Assembly (NCBI GenBank): GCA_947630665.1
Contig: CANRID010000019.1
Coordinates: forward strand, 1 to 39,760
Direction: 5' to 3'
DNA from: an uncultured Bacteroidales bacterium
GTDB lineage: Bacteria > Bacteroidota > Bacteroidia > Bacteroidales > UBA932
Length of the DNA stretch: 39,760 nt
The stretch's first letter is position 1. Each line of letters starts with the position of its first letter. Below the pieces are notes generated by a model. It was not told the DNA's origin. It did not search any database and saw only the letters and a program-made list of their open reading frames with translations. Of this stretch, positions 7,950-16,246 are shown in pieces. Both the position numbers and the translations under genes were made by a program.

Positions 7950-10559
7950 CTAACCGTAAATATCCTTAATATTGGCCAGCCGCTGATCCAATTCGGACAG
8001 ATCCCCCACTAACACCTGCCGGGCCTTGCTGCCTTCGAAAGGTCCTACGATGCCTGCTATTTCCAGCTGGTCCATAATCCGGCCAGCCCGGTTGTATCCT
8101 AAATTCATTTTTCTCTGGATCAAAGAAGTAGATCCCTGCTGATGCATGACCACAAGTCTGGCGGCTTCCTCAAAAAGACTGTCTCTCCTATTCAGGTCCG
8201 GCGTTCCGACCGAACCATTCCCCTCACCGTCCTTTTCTTCTCCGGTATATTCCGGAAGATAATAAGCCGTACTGTACCCCCGCTGATTCCCGATGAAATC
8301 CACGATCCGTTCCACTTCCTTAGTATCTATAAAAGCGCATTGCACGCGGGTGAGTTCCCCTCCCGTAGAGATCAGCATATCTCCGCGACCGATCAGCTGA
8401 TTGGCTCCCACTTCGTCTAAAATGGTCCTGGAATCGATGCTGGAACGAACCATAAAGGCGATCCGCGCCGGGAAATTGGCTTTGATATTACCCGTAATCA
8501 CACTGGTGGTAGGACGCTGCGTAGCGATTACTAAATGAATCCCGATAGCCCGGGCCAATTGCGCCAAACGTGCGATTGGTTCCTCTATCTCCCGGCCCGC
8601 CGTCATCAGCAGGTCGGCGAATTCATCTATTACCACCACTATATAAGGCAGATAATGGTGTCCCTTAAGCGGATTGAGCTTCCGCTGGAGAAACTTTTCA
8701 TTATAATCCTTTATATTTCTCACATAAGCCATCTTCAGCAAGTCGTATCGGCTATCCATCTCCTTGCACAAAGACTTGAGCGTATAAACCACTTTCTGCG
8801 TATCGGTAATAACCGGATCATCCGCATCCGGCAACTGGGCCAGAAAATGCTTCTCCAATTTGGAATAAAGCGACAACTCCACTTTCTTGGGATCTACCAG
8901 AACAAGTTTCAGCTCCGACGGATGTTTCCTGTAAAGCAAAGAAGCCAGAATCGCGTTCAATCCCACAGACTTACCCTGTCCCGTAGCTCCAGCTACCAGC
9001 AAATGGGGCATTTTGGCCAAATCGAACGATTTCACTTCGTTGGTGATGGTCTTGCCCAACGCTACCGGCAAATCGTAATCCGCCTCCTTGAATTTTGGAT
9101 CATCCAATACGGAAAGCATGGAAACCGTACTCGGCTTTTCATTCGCCACCTCGATACCCACCGCATTGGTTCCGGGAAGCGTTACCACACGAACTCCTTT
9201 TGCAGCCAATGACAACTGGATATCCTCTTCCAGCCGCTTGATCTGGGACACCCTTACTCCCGGTGCCGGCACTATCTCATACAAAGTAACCGTAGGGCCT
9301 ATACGCGCCGAGATTTTCGACACTCCTATTTTATAATTCGCCAAAGTCTTGACGATTTGCCGGTTGTTTTTCTCCAACTCATCCCGGGATACTTCGAACC
9401 ATTTGCCTTTGTAATCCTCCAGCAAAGAAAGAGGAGGAAACTGGTAAGAGGAAAGATCCAGCCGGGGATCGAAAAACATGGAAAGTTCTTCCTCGGACAA
9501 ATCCTTCAGGAAATCTTCGTCCTCTTTCTCTTTCTGCTGTCCCGTCTGCGGACCCGCATCCTCTTCCGTTCCCGCTCCCGAAACGACCGGACTGTCGGGA
9601 GCCGACAGTATTTCTAATTGCGGTCCCTCGCCCGGCAGGGAAGAATCGCCGGACCCGGTACTTTCCGTCCCTTCCGGATTCTTTTCTTCATCCGAATTTC
9701 CCGACAGCGGGTTCCCGTCATCGATAACATTTCCGTTTTCGTCTCTGTAAATTACCTCAAAAGGAACCATTTCATCTCCGGTACGCACGTCCGCTACCTC
9801 TCCCGTCTCCGTTTTTACCCTTTCCTCCGCTCCGGCATCCTCCGTTACCGCCTCGGATCCGGTATTCCCTTCAACCTCAACATCCTCCAGATTTTCCTCC
9901 GGCGTTTTCCGTTTTTCCTTCTTAGGACGGGGAGCCGTTATTTTATCGATCCAGCGGTTGAATTTCGCCACTAATTTATTGTCTATAATAATGATCCAGA
10001 TAATCAGGGCAATAAACAGAAGAAACCCGGTACCCAGACTCCCGATCATATTTTTCAGCCATTCATTGATATAATGCCCGTAAGATCCGCCCGTCCCGGA
10101 GCCGAACCAACTGTCGAATTTCGTAAATGAGAAAATAAAGGAAAAGGTAACCGATATCAGGATGCACCCGAAAAGAGAAAGAAAGAACAAGCGGATCAAT
10201 CTTACTTTTCTGATTTTCAGACAAAACAAGGCAACTCCCCCAAAGAAGAACGGAATAATGAATGCACCTAAACCGAATAATTTGGATATCAGTAAATTAG
10301 ACCAATACAAACCGACACGGCCCCCTCCATTTTCGACATCCAGAAACGAATTCAAGACCCCTTCGCTCTCCAACAGGCTCTGATCCTGCGCCCACGTAAA
10401 TAAATAGGAAATCAAAGAGACCAGCGTATAAACGGCCAAAGCCAAGGCGGCCAGTCCGCAGACCAAATACAATCCGTCCTTTCTTTTGGGAACCGCAGTT
10501 TCGGCCCGGGCCGTCTCTTTCTCCAATTTGGTTAGCTTCTGTTTTTCTTGTTTAGCCAT
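7950..10559 (-). CDS. ftsK: DNA translocase FtsK/SpoIIIE family
   Basis: The 869-residue protein is a septal DNA translocase that moves chromosome termini during division. The N-terminal 230 residues contain four hydrophobic segments (for example LYLVCGLAALALAVYTLV and FLLFIALIIWIIII). A low-complexity acidic/proline linker spans about residues 220-370. The motor follows: Walker A GATGQGKS with Lys530, and Walker B YIVVVIDEFADLL. The C-terminal gamma winged helix starts near LFEEAARLVV and includes QRKMNLGYNRAGRIMDQLE, which reads polar DNA sequences in characterised FtsK proteins. Start chosen at 10559 (MAKQEKQ); an ATG four codons upstream is possible. It lies between DUF4290 and the LolA-like gene. 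Confidence 0.96.
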   Translation of the reverse strand: MAKQEKQKLTKLEKETARAETAVPKRKDGLYLVCGLAALALAVYTLVSLISYLFTWAQDQSLLESEGVLNSFLDVENGGGRVGLYWSNLLISKLFGLGAFIIPFFFGGVALFCLKIRKVRLIRLFFLSLFGCILISVTFSFIFSFTKFDSWFGSGTGGSYGHYINEWLKNMIGSLGTGFLLFIALIIWIIIIDNKLVAKFNRWIDKITAPRPKKEKRKTPEENLEDVEVEGNTGSEAVTEDAGAEERVKTETGEVADVRTGDEMVPFEVIYRDENGNVIDDGNPLSGNSDEEKNPEGTESTGSGDSSLPGEGPQLEILSAPDSPVVSGAGTEEDAGPQTGQQKEKEDEDFLKDLSEEELSMFFDPRLDLSSYQFPPLSLLEDYKGKWFEVSRDELEKNNRQIVKTLANYKIGVSKISARIGPTVTLYEIVPAPGVRVSQIKRLEEDIQLSLAAKGVRVVTLPGTNAVGIEVANEKPSTVSMLSVLDDPKFKEADYDLPVALGKTITNEVKSFDLAKMPHLLVAGATGQGKSVGLNAILASLLYRKHPSELKLVLVDPKKVELSLYSKLEKHFLAQLPDADDPVITDTQKVVYTLKSLCKEMDSRYDLLKMAYVRNIKDYNEKFLQRKLNPLKGHHYLPYIVVVIDEFADLLMTAGREIEEPIARLAQLARAIGIHLVIATQRPTTSVITGNIKANFPARIAFMVRSSIDSRTILDEVGANQLIGRGDMLISTGGELTRVQCAFIDTKEVERIVDFIGNQRGYSTAYYLPEYTGEEKDGEGNGSVGTPDLNRRDSLFEEAARLVVMHQQGSTSLIQRKMNLGYNRAGRIMDQLEIAGIVGPFEGSKARQVLVGDLSELDQRLANIKDIYG

Positions 10560-10603
10560 CGTAAGTCGCATTTCCGGACGGATCCGTATGACCGATTCCG
10601 CGC

Positions 10604-11257
10604 CTATCTGTTATTATTTTTCCACCGTTTGTTATTATTGTTATTATTGTTTTTCCCTTTACGGAAATTAAGGTTCCGGTTCTGGTTATTATTCCTCGGA
10701 TGCACGTGCATTTCCGTCTGGCCGGTACCGATATGGACATCTTCCGGTACGGTAATCCTGCCGTCGGAAAGCCGGTAGATATCCTTGAAGATCGTCTCTT
10801 CCGATACGGAATCCTTATTCCAGATCAGATATTGCTGTTTCATATAGGAAGCGAGGGTTTTGATCATATAAGTTTTCACCTCATCATCTTCCCGGGCCGC
10901 GATTACCTCTATCATATTCTGGATATTCCTGCCGTAATGCGCCGCCTTGATCGGACTTTTCTGCAACGGGATGGGATCAGGCCGGGTATGGAGAGTCTCC
11001 TTGGTAGGGGTAGGATAAGGAGAATCGATATCTATCTGGAAATCGGATATGATCTGCACATGGTCCCACAATTTATGCTTGAAATCGTTAATGTCTCTCA
11101 ATTGGGGATTCAAGGTACCCATTACGGCCACCACCGCCTGAATTTGTTCATTCCGTTTCTCTTTATCCGGCAGATTCTTGACATAGTTGATCATTTCCTG
11201 AACATGCCTTCCGTATTCGGGCATCATCAACTTTTCTCTTTGCGTATTATAATCCAT
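10604..11257 (-). CDS. DUF4290 family protein with Asn-rich tail
   Basis: The 217-residue protein matches the Bacteroidota-specific DUF4290 family, with the typical start MDYNTQREKLMMPEYGRHVQ and a second conserved block HYGRNIQNMI. No catalytic motif or membrane segment is visible and function is unknown. The last 25 residues are almost only Asn, Lys and Arg, encoded by a run of AAT/AAC triplets. It is the first gene of a unit with ftsK, 44 bases upstream of it. Confidence 0.85.
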   Translation of the reverse strand: MDYNTQREKLMMPEYGRHVQEMINYVKNLPDKEKRNEQIQAVVAVMGTLNPQLRDINDFKHKLWDHVQIISDFQIDIDSPYPTPTKETLHTRPDPIPLQKSPIKAAHYGRNIQNMIEVIAAREDDEVKTYMIKTLASYMKQQYLIWNKDSVSEETIFKDIYRLSDGRITVPEDVHIGTGQTEMHVHPRNNNQNRNLNFRKGKNNNNNNNKRWKNNNR

Positions 11258-11277
11258 GTTACCTATAAAATTTTATA

Positions 11278-11285
11278 CAAAGGTA
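11278..11285 (-). promoter_or_regulatory. -7 element of the DUF4290-ftsK promoter
   Basis: TACCTTTG on the minus strand is an exact TAnnTTTG match ending 20 bases before the ATG at 11257. The -33 region has only a TTTC. Confidence 0.5.
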
Positions 11286-11294
11286 ACAATATCT

Positions 11295-11328
11295 ATTGGA
11301 AATTATGTCTCATTATAAATTATCTTTG
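11295..11328 (+). promoter_or_regulatory. Promoter of rfbD
   Basis: A -33-like ATTG (11295-11298) is followed after 22 bases by TATCTTTG (11321-11328), an exact TAnnTTTG match. The ATG is at 11350. Confidence 0.55.
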
Positions 11329-11349
11329 CAAGATAAACCGTAGAAATTC

Positions 11350-12267
11350 ATGAAGAGCGATTATAAAAATATCCTTGTTACCGGAGGACGGGGGCAGCTG
11401 GCATCGGAACTGGAACGGATAGTAAAAAGCCAGGGCCTTTATGCGCAATCCTCCGGAATATGCGGGGAGAAAGGCTTGCGGGAGAGCGACTTTATCTTTG
11501 CCGGCAAATCCGATCTGGACATTTGCGATGCAAAAGCTGTCGGGACCTGCATAGAGAAAAACGATATCGGCCTTATCATCAATTGCGCGGCTTATACGGC
11601 CGTAGATAAAGCGGAAGAGGAACCGGAAGCCGCCCGCAGAATCAACGCTACGGGTCCCGGAGTGCTGGCACGTCAGACCGCCCGGTACGGAATCCCGCTG
11701 ATTCATATTTCAACGGATTATGTTTTCGACGGAAAGAACTGCCGTCCCTATACGGAAGAAGATCCGGCGCATCCCGTTTCCGTCTATGGAAAAACCAAGC
11801 TCGCAGGAGAGAAAGCGGTCATAAGAAGCGGATGCAAAGGCGTGATCATCCGTACCGCCTGGCTTTATTCCCTGCATGGAAAAAATTTCATGAATACGAT
11901 TACCCGCATAGCGAAAGAGAAAAAAACGCTGGGGGTCGTGGCGGATCAGACCGGCACCCCTACCAATGCCGCGGATTTAGCGAAAGCCATTCTGAAGATA
12001 ACAGAAGCCGGAGTAAGCGGGTATGCGGGAGAAATTTTCCATTATTCCGGAGAGGGAATATGTTCCTGGTATGATTTCGCCCGTAAAATCATCCGGCTGC
12101 AAAACCTGCCGTGCGAACCGTATCCTATCCGCACCGGCGAATATCCCGCCGCAGCGCCCCGCCCTTTTTATTCCGTTCTGGATAAAGACAAAATAAAGAA
12201 AGCCTTTTCCTTGGAGATTCCTCATTGGGAGGATTCTCTGGAAAACCTGCTGAAAGAGAACAAATAA
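11350..12267 (+). CDS. rfbD: dTDP-4-dehydrorhamnose reductase
   Basis: The 305-residue enzyme catalyses the last step of dTDP-L-rhamnose synthesis, the NAD(P)H reduction of dTDP-4-dehydrorhamnose. The Rossmann motif TGGRGQLA is at residues 11-18, ISTDYVFDG marks the catalytic Thr/Ser region, and the YxxxK pair is Tyr146-Lys150 in VYGKTKLAGE. It converges with rfbC, seven bases away. rfbA and rfbB are not in the window, so the pathway is split across the genome. Confidence 0.94.
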   Translation: MKSDYKNILVTGGRGQLASELERIVKSQGLYAQSSGICGEKGLRESDFIFAGKSDLDICDAKAVGTCIEKNDIGLIINCAAYTAVDKAEEEPEAARRINATGPGVLARQTARYGIPLIHISTDYVFDGKNCRPYTEEDPAHPVSVYGKTKLAGEKAVIRSGCKGVIIRTAWLYSLHGKNFMNTITRIAKEKKTLGVVADQTGTPTNAADLAKAILKITEAGVSGYAGEIFHYSGEGICSWYDFARKIIRLQNLPCEPYPIRTGEYPAAAPRPFYSVLDKDKIKKAFSLEIPHWEDSLENLLKENK

Positions 12268-12274
12268 GCGGATT

Positions 12275-12850
12275 TTAAGATGAAAGAGAGAACGGGTCGT
12301 TTTCCAGTTCCTTCTTTATCTCGCATAAAAGAGGAGCGTTCCGGTCCTTGTCCGAAAGGATGATTTCCCCGGCGGGCATTTTCCAATCGATTCCTATGGA
12401 AGGATCGCACCATAACAGAGAACCCGCGGAAGAAGGCTCGTAAAATTCATCGCATTTGTATTGGAACACCGTATGGTCTTCCATAACCAAATAGCCGTGC
12501 GCGAATCCTTTCGGAATAAAGAACATCCGTTTATTATCACCGCTAAGTATTTCGGCATGGTACCGGCCGAAAGTAGGCGAGGAAGGTCTCAAATCCACAG
12601 CCACATCCAGCACCTTGCCTACGGGAACCCGCACTAATTTGGCCTGGGAATATCTGCCTTTCTGAAAATGAAGTCCGCGTAAAACGCCTTTGGCGGAACC
12701 CGATTCATTATCCTGAACGAAATGCACGCCGGGAACGATTTTTTCAAAATCCCGGGCGGTGTACATTTCGAAAAAATATCCCCTGTTGTCTTTGAAAACG
12801 ACCGGTTCCAATATCAGCAGACCTTCTAACTCCGTTTTTATTACGTTCAT
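12275..12850 (-). CDS. rfbC: dTDP-4-dehydrorhamnose 3,5-epimerase
   Basis: The 191-residue cupin-fold enzyme catalyses double epimerisation of dTDP-4-keto-6-deoxyglucose. Conserved segments are DNRGYFFEMY near residue 21, the active-site RGLHFQ with His61, KLVRVPVGKVLDVAVDLR, and FIPKGFAHGY. Length is typical. It is transcribed toward rfbD and together they supply rhamnose donors for surface polysaccharides. Confidence 0.95.
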   Translation of the reverse strand: MNVIKTELEGLLILEPVVFKDNRGYFFEMYTARDFEKIVPGVHFVQDNESGSAKGVLRGLHFQKGRYSQAKLVRVPVGKVLDVAVDLRPSSPTFGRYHAEILSGDNKRMFFIPKGFAHGYLVMEDHTVFQYKCDEFYEPSSAGSLLWCDPSIGIDWKMPAGEIILSDKDRNAPLLCEIKKELENDPFSLSS

Positions 12851-12876
12851 CCTTCCTGTTTTTAAATCAATTACCG

Positions 12877-12884
12877 CAAAGGTA
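12877..12884 (-). promoter_or_regulatory. -7 element of rfbC
   Basis: TACCTTTG on the minus strand matches TAnnTTTG and lies 26 bases before the rfbC ATG. The repeat array at 12920-12979 begins about 36 bases further upstream. Confidence 0.5.
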
Positions 12885-12919
12885 TAAAAAAAGGCATAAT
12901 ATTACAGATGATACGGCTC

Positions 12920-12979
12920 GCCAAATTGCCAAACAAAATCGTGCCAAATTGCCAAACGATTTTGCGCCAAATTGCCAAA
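12920..12979 (+). repeat. Three exact copies of GCCAAATTGCCAAA at 23-base spacing
   Basis: Copies are at 12920-12933, 12943-12956 and 12966-12979. Each is itself a tandem of two GCCAAA half-sites eight bases apart, giving six half-sites. The two nine-base spacers are nearly reverse complements (CAAAATCG and CGATTTTG), so the middle copy is bracketed by an eight-base inverted repeat. The array lies between the divergent rfbC and AAA-ATPase promoters and looks like a binding-site array rather than a CRISPR. Confidence 0.85.
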
Positions 12980-13017
12980 TTAATATTGTGATTTATATGA
13001 TTTACAAATAATTTCGC

Positions 13018-13025
13018 TATATTTG
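13018..13025 (+). promoter_or_regulatory. -7 element of the AAA-ATPase gene
   Basis: TATATTTG matches the consensus exactly, 15 bases before the ATG at 13041, giving a very short leader. No TTTG lies at the standard distance; the repeat array ends 38 bases upstream. Confidence 0.5.
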
Positions 13026-13040
13026 CAAAAACTACTATTA

Positions 13041-14315
13041 ATGGAATACAAGAATCGAATAGCAGATAAATTATTGCGCGACAAATTAGAAGCAATGGGA
13101 GCTGTCTTAATAGAAGGTCCAAAGGCTTGTGGTAAAACGACTACAGCTGAACAACAGGCTAAAAGCACTATTTATATGGATGACCCAAGCAAACAAGAGC
13201 AATATAAACAAATGGCACAGACCAACATCCGTTTTTTGCTTCAAGGAGAAACTCCGCGCCTGATTGATGAATGGCAACAAGTTCCTCAATTTTGGGATGC
13301 CATTCGATTTGAGGTGGATCACAGAGACGAAGACGGACAATTCATGCTTACAGGGTCGGCCGTACCTGTAGATACCAAAGAAATACATCATACAGGAACC
13401 GGAAGATACGGATGGCTTACCATGCGCCCCATGAGCCTGTGGGAATCAGGTGAATCTACTGGCGAAATCAGTTTGTCAGATTTGTTTCTTGCACCGGACA
13501 AAATAGGAGCTTCAAATAAACTCACATTACCGATGCTTGCATTTCTCGCTTGTCGTGGCGGATGGCCTAAATCCTTGCAAAAAAAATCGGAAAAAGCTGC
13601 ATTATTGCAAGCGACAGAATACTATAAAGCCATTACAAGTAGTGATATATCGCGAGTTGATAACGTGAAAAGAGACGAGGGACGCGCAAAGAGAATTATG
13701 CGTTCATATGCCAGACATCAAGGCTCTCAAGCAAGCATTGCAACAATTCTTGCTGATATATCAACAAATGAAACGAAAGATGTCAGCGATGAGACAGTAG
13801 GAACATACCTTGCTGCTTTGCGAAAAATATTCGTGATAGAAGATATGCCTGCATGGAACCCTAACCTGAGAAGCAAAACAGCGGTACGCACATCCGACAC
13901 CAGATATTATGTAGATCCTTCAATAGGAGTAGCAGCCTTAGGACTCGGGCCTAATGATCTGATCAATGATTTGAATACATTCGGATTGTTCTTTGAAACG
14001 ATGTGTATCCGGGATCTTCGTGTTTATGCCGATGCTTTGGATGGCTCGGTCTATCATTATAGGGATAAAAATGATTTGGAATGTGATGCCGTGGTGCATT
14101 TACGTAATGGGGCTTATGGTCTTGTTGAAATAAAATTAGGCGGAGAAAAACCAATTGAAGATGGGGCAAAGACATTAACTGCACTTGCCAATATTATTGA
14201 TACCTCTCGAATGAAAGCACCGGCATTTTGTATGGTATTGACGGGTATCGGCGACTTTGCTTACAGGAGGACAGATGGAGTCTATGTTGTTCCTGTCGGA
14301 TGTTTGAAAGATTAA
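13041..14315 (+). CDS. AAA-family ATPase with DUF4143 C-terminal domain
   Basis: The 424-residue protein has a Walker A motif GPKACGKT (residues 26-33, Lys32), a Walker B-like RLIDEWQQVP, and a sensor-like FMLTGSA, matching the AAA_14 family. The C-terminal DUF4143 domain spans about 200-390, with TVGTYLAALRKIFVIED followed by LECDAVVHLRNGAYGLVEIKLGG; the D...E-x-K spacing resembles the PD-(D/E)xK nuclease fold. Start at 13041 (MEYKNRIADK) is preferred over 13023. The gene is visibly richer in A+T than its neighbours and stands alone between rfbC and tRNA-Ala, which suggests lateral acquisition. The biological role of this large family is not established. Confidence 0.9.
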   Translation: MEYKNRIADKLLRDKLEAMGAVLIEGPKACGKTTTAEQQAKSTIYMDDPSKQEQYKQMAQTNIRFLLQGETPRLIDEWQQVPQFWDAIRFEVDHRDEDGQFMLTGSAVPVDTKEIHHTGTGRYGWLTMRPMSLWESGESTGEISLSDLFLAPDKIGASNKLTLPMLAFLACRGGWPKSLQKKSEKAALLQATEYYKAITSSDISRVDNVKRDEGRAKRIMRSYARHQGSQASIATILADISTNETKDVSDETVGTYLAALRKIFVIEDMPAWNPNLRSKTAVRTSDTRYYVDPSIGVAALGLGPNDLINDLNTFGLFFETMCIRDLRVYADALDGSVYHYRDKNDLECDAVVHLRNGAYGLVEIKLGGEKPIEDGAKTLTALANIIDTSRMKAPAFCMVLTGIGDFAYRRTDGVYVVPVGCLKD

Positions 14316-14369
14316 TATGGATATTGGCCCATCAGCCCGCTTTAACACTTACCCGATTAAGAATACATA

Positions 14370-14398
14370 AAAACACCCGATTTCGACCGTTTCGGGTG
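14370..14398 (-). terminator. Rho-independent terminator of tRNA-Ala
   Basis: On the minus strand CACCCGA and TCGGGTG (seven-base stem, 11-base loop) are followed by TTTTTATG. It lies about 48 bases beyond the tRNA-Ala 3' end. Further ACCCGATT/AATCGGGTG copies at 14351-14358 and 14401-14409 could form alternative pairings. Confidence 0.6.
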
Positions 14399-14445
14399 CA
14401 AATCGGGTGCTATGCTTGCAAATTATTGATTATCAGTACAAGTTG

Positions 14446-14518
14446 TGGAGTATAGCGGACTCGAACCGCTTACCTCAACACTGCCAGTGTTGCGCTCTAC
14501 CAGATGAGCTAATACCCC
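14446..14518 (-). tRNA. tRNA-Ala (anticodon GGC)
   Basis: The minus strand folds as a 73-base cloverleaf: acceptor GGGGTAT/ATACTCC including the G3:U70 pair that identifies alanine tRNA, D arm GCTC/GAGC, anticodon stem CAACA/TGTTG with loop CTGGCAG, and T arm AGCGG/CCGCT with loop TTCGAGT. The anticodon is complementary to 14483-14485. Discriminator is A; CCA is not encoded. Confidence 0.96.
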
Positions 14519-14528
14519 ATTGGGACTG

Positions 14529-14559
14529 CAAATATATAATTTTTTCTTTATTCCGCAAA
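14529..14559 (-). promoter_or_regulatory. Promoter of tRNA-Ala
   Basis: On the minus strand TTTG (14559-14556) is followed after 19 bases by TATATTTG (14536-14529), a full match to the Bacteroidales promoter. The tRNA begins 11 bases downstream. Confidence 0.75.
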
Positions 14560-14590
14560 TTTATCCGGCTTTTCCGAATTTTGTTAAAAC

Positions 14591-14620
14591 AAAAAGGCAA
14601 CCCTTCCGAATTGCCTTTTT
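14591..14620 (-). terminator. Terminator of initiator tRNA
   Basis: AAAAAGGCAA (14591-14600) and TTGCCTTTTT (14611-14620) form a perfect ten-base stem with a ten-base loop, with U-runs in both directions. It begins three bases after the tRNA-fMet 3' end. Confidence 0.8.
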
Positions 14621-14622
14621 AG

Positions 14623-14695
<73 letters not shown>

Positions 14696-14706
14696 ATATA
14701 TTTCCG

Positions 14707-14723
14707 ACCTTTGAAACAAAGGT
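14707..14723. other. Hairpin in the pre-tRNA-fMet leader
   Basis: ACCTTTG-AAA-CAAAGGT is a perfect seven-base inverted repeat with a three-base loop, between the promoter and the mature 5' end. It may help 5' processing. Confidence 0.45.
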
Positions 14724-14742
14724 GCTTTTTCAAATGGAATTA

Positions 14743-14774
14743 CAAATGTATAAACTTTTATTGAACCATGCAAA
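14743..14774 (-). promoter_or_regulatory. Promoter of initiator tRNA
   Basis: On the minus strand TTTG (14774-14771) is followed after exactly 20 bases by TACATTTG (14750-14743), a full consensus match, about 48 bases before the mature tRNA. Confidence 0.75.
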
Positions 14775-14874
14775 TTTTTCTGCATATTTTCCGTTTTTTT
14801 TCCGCATCCGATTCCATTATGGCCGCATTTCGGGATGTTCCACGCGCCGTTTTTCTTTCAAAGCACAGGCGGAA

Positions 14875-16230
14875 CTATTTCAGTACGCCGGCCATTTCCT
14901 CCTTCCCGACAGTCTGCTGCTCGCCCGTCGCCAGATTCTTCAGACTGACCGTTCCCCGCGCCATCTCATCGCCGCCTACGATAGCCAAATAAGGGATTCC
15001 CTTTTTAGCGGCATAATCGAACTGCTTTTTCAACTTTACATTATCGGGATAAATCTCGCAATTTATCCCCGCCGCACGCAATTCCCGCATTACAGGCAAA
15101 GAATAGGCGGCCTCCTGCGGCCCCATATTGGAAAACAGGACTTTCGTCCCTTCTATGGCATCCTTAGGGAATTTGTCTAATCCCGACAATACATCGTATA
15201 TCCGGTCGGCTCCGAACGAGATTCCTACGCCGGACATATCCGGCAATCCGAAAATACCCGTCAGATCATCGTACCGTCCGCCTCCGCAAATACTTCCGAT
15301 GGCAAAATCCAACGCCTTCACCTCGAAAATAGCCCCCGTATAATAATTCAAGCCCCTGGCGAGCGACAAATCGATCTCTACCTGCTGCCGGATGCCTGCG
15401 GTTCCGATCAGGCCGATCAATTCCTCCAGCTCAGCCACGCCTTTCATCCCCGTAGAAGAATCCTTCAGCACCGTCCGGATAGCATCCAGTTTCTCCTCTG
15501 CCGATCCTTTCAACAAAAGCACGGGCTCGACAACGGAAATTCCCTTTTCATCGATACCCCTTTCCCGCAACTCCGCCTTCACGGCATCCAATCCCACTTT
15601 TTCGATCTTGTCGATAGCCACCGTCAGATCCGTCAATTTGTCGGGATGACCTATCGCCTCCGCCAATCCCGAGAGGACTTTACGGTTATTGATCTTTATA
15701 CATACGTTTATTCCCAATTTTCCGAACACCTCGTCCGCAATTTGCACTAACTCCAGTTCATTCAACAGGGAACGGCTTCCGATCACATCCACATCGCACT
15801 GGTAAAACTCCCGATACCTTCCTTTCTGCGGCCGGTCCGCCCTCCACACAGGCTGAATCTGATATCTTTTAAACGGAAACACCAACTCATTCTGATGCTG
15901 TACCACATACCGGGCGAAAGGGACCGTCAGATCGTAACGCAAGCCTTTTTCACACACGTTCAGAGCCAGGGCGTTGCTGTTCCCCTGCAAAGAAAGATCC
16001 ACGCCGGCAAAAGCGTCCCCGGAATTAAGGATCTTAAACAATAACTTATCCCCCTCTTCCCCGTATTTGCCGAGCAAGGTGGAAAGATTCTCCATCGCAG
16101 GAGTCTCTAAGGGACTATATCCGTATTTTCTGAAAACGCTGCGGATCGTATCGAATATATAATTCCGGCCGGCCATTTCCACCGGACCGAAGTCTCTGGT
16201 TCCCTTGGGAATACTTGGTTTCTGAGCCAT
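14875..16230 (-). CDS. hisS: Histidyl-tRNA synthetase
   Basis: The 451-residue class II synthetase charges tRNA-His. Motif 1 lies in the N-terminal [15 protein letters not shown] region, motif 2 is in [13 protein letters not shown] with the invariant Arg, and the histidine-binding loop appears as [14 protein letters not shown] followed by GGGRYDDL. The C-terminal anticodon-binding domain covers about residues 355-451. Sixteen bases separate it from the nfnB stop, so it is likely cotranscribed with nfnAB. Confidence 0.96.
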   Translation of the reverse strand: MAQKPSIPKGTRDFGPVEMAGRNYIFDTIRSVFRKYGYSPLETPAMENLSTLLGKYGEEGDKLLFKILNSGDAFAGVDLSLQGNSNALALNVCEKGLRYDLTVPFARYVVQHQNELVFPFKRYQIQPVWRADRPQKGRYREFYQCDVDVIGSRSLLNELELVQIADEVFGKLGINVCIKINNRKVLSGLAEAIGHPDKLTDLTVAIDKIEKVGLDAVKAELRERGIDEKGISVVEPVLLLKGSAEEKLDAIRTVLKDSSTGMKGVAELEELIGLIGTAGIRQQVEIDLSLARGLNYYTGAIFEVKALDFAIGSICGGGRYDDLTGIFGLPDMSGVGISFGADRIYDVLSGLDKFPKDAIEGTKVLFSNMGPQEAAYSLPVMRELRAAGINCEIYPDNVKLKKQFDYAAKKGIPYLAIVGGDEMARGTVSLKNLATGEQQTVGKEEMAGVLK

Positions 16231-16246
16231 AACAAACGATAAAATG

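Noticed and set aside
12920-12979. CRISPR array
   Set aside because: The spacers are only nine bases and related to each other, there are just three units, and no cas gene is present.
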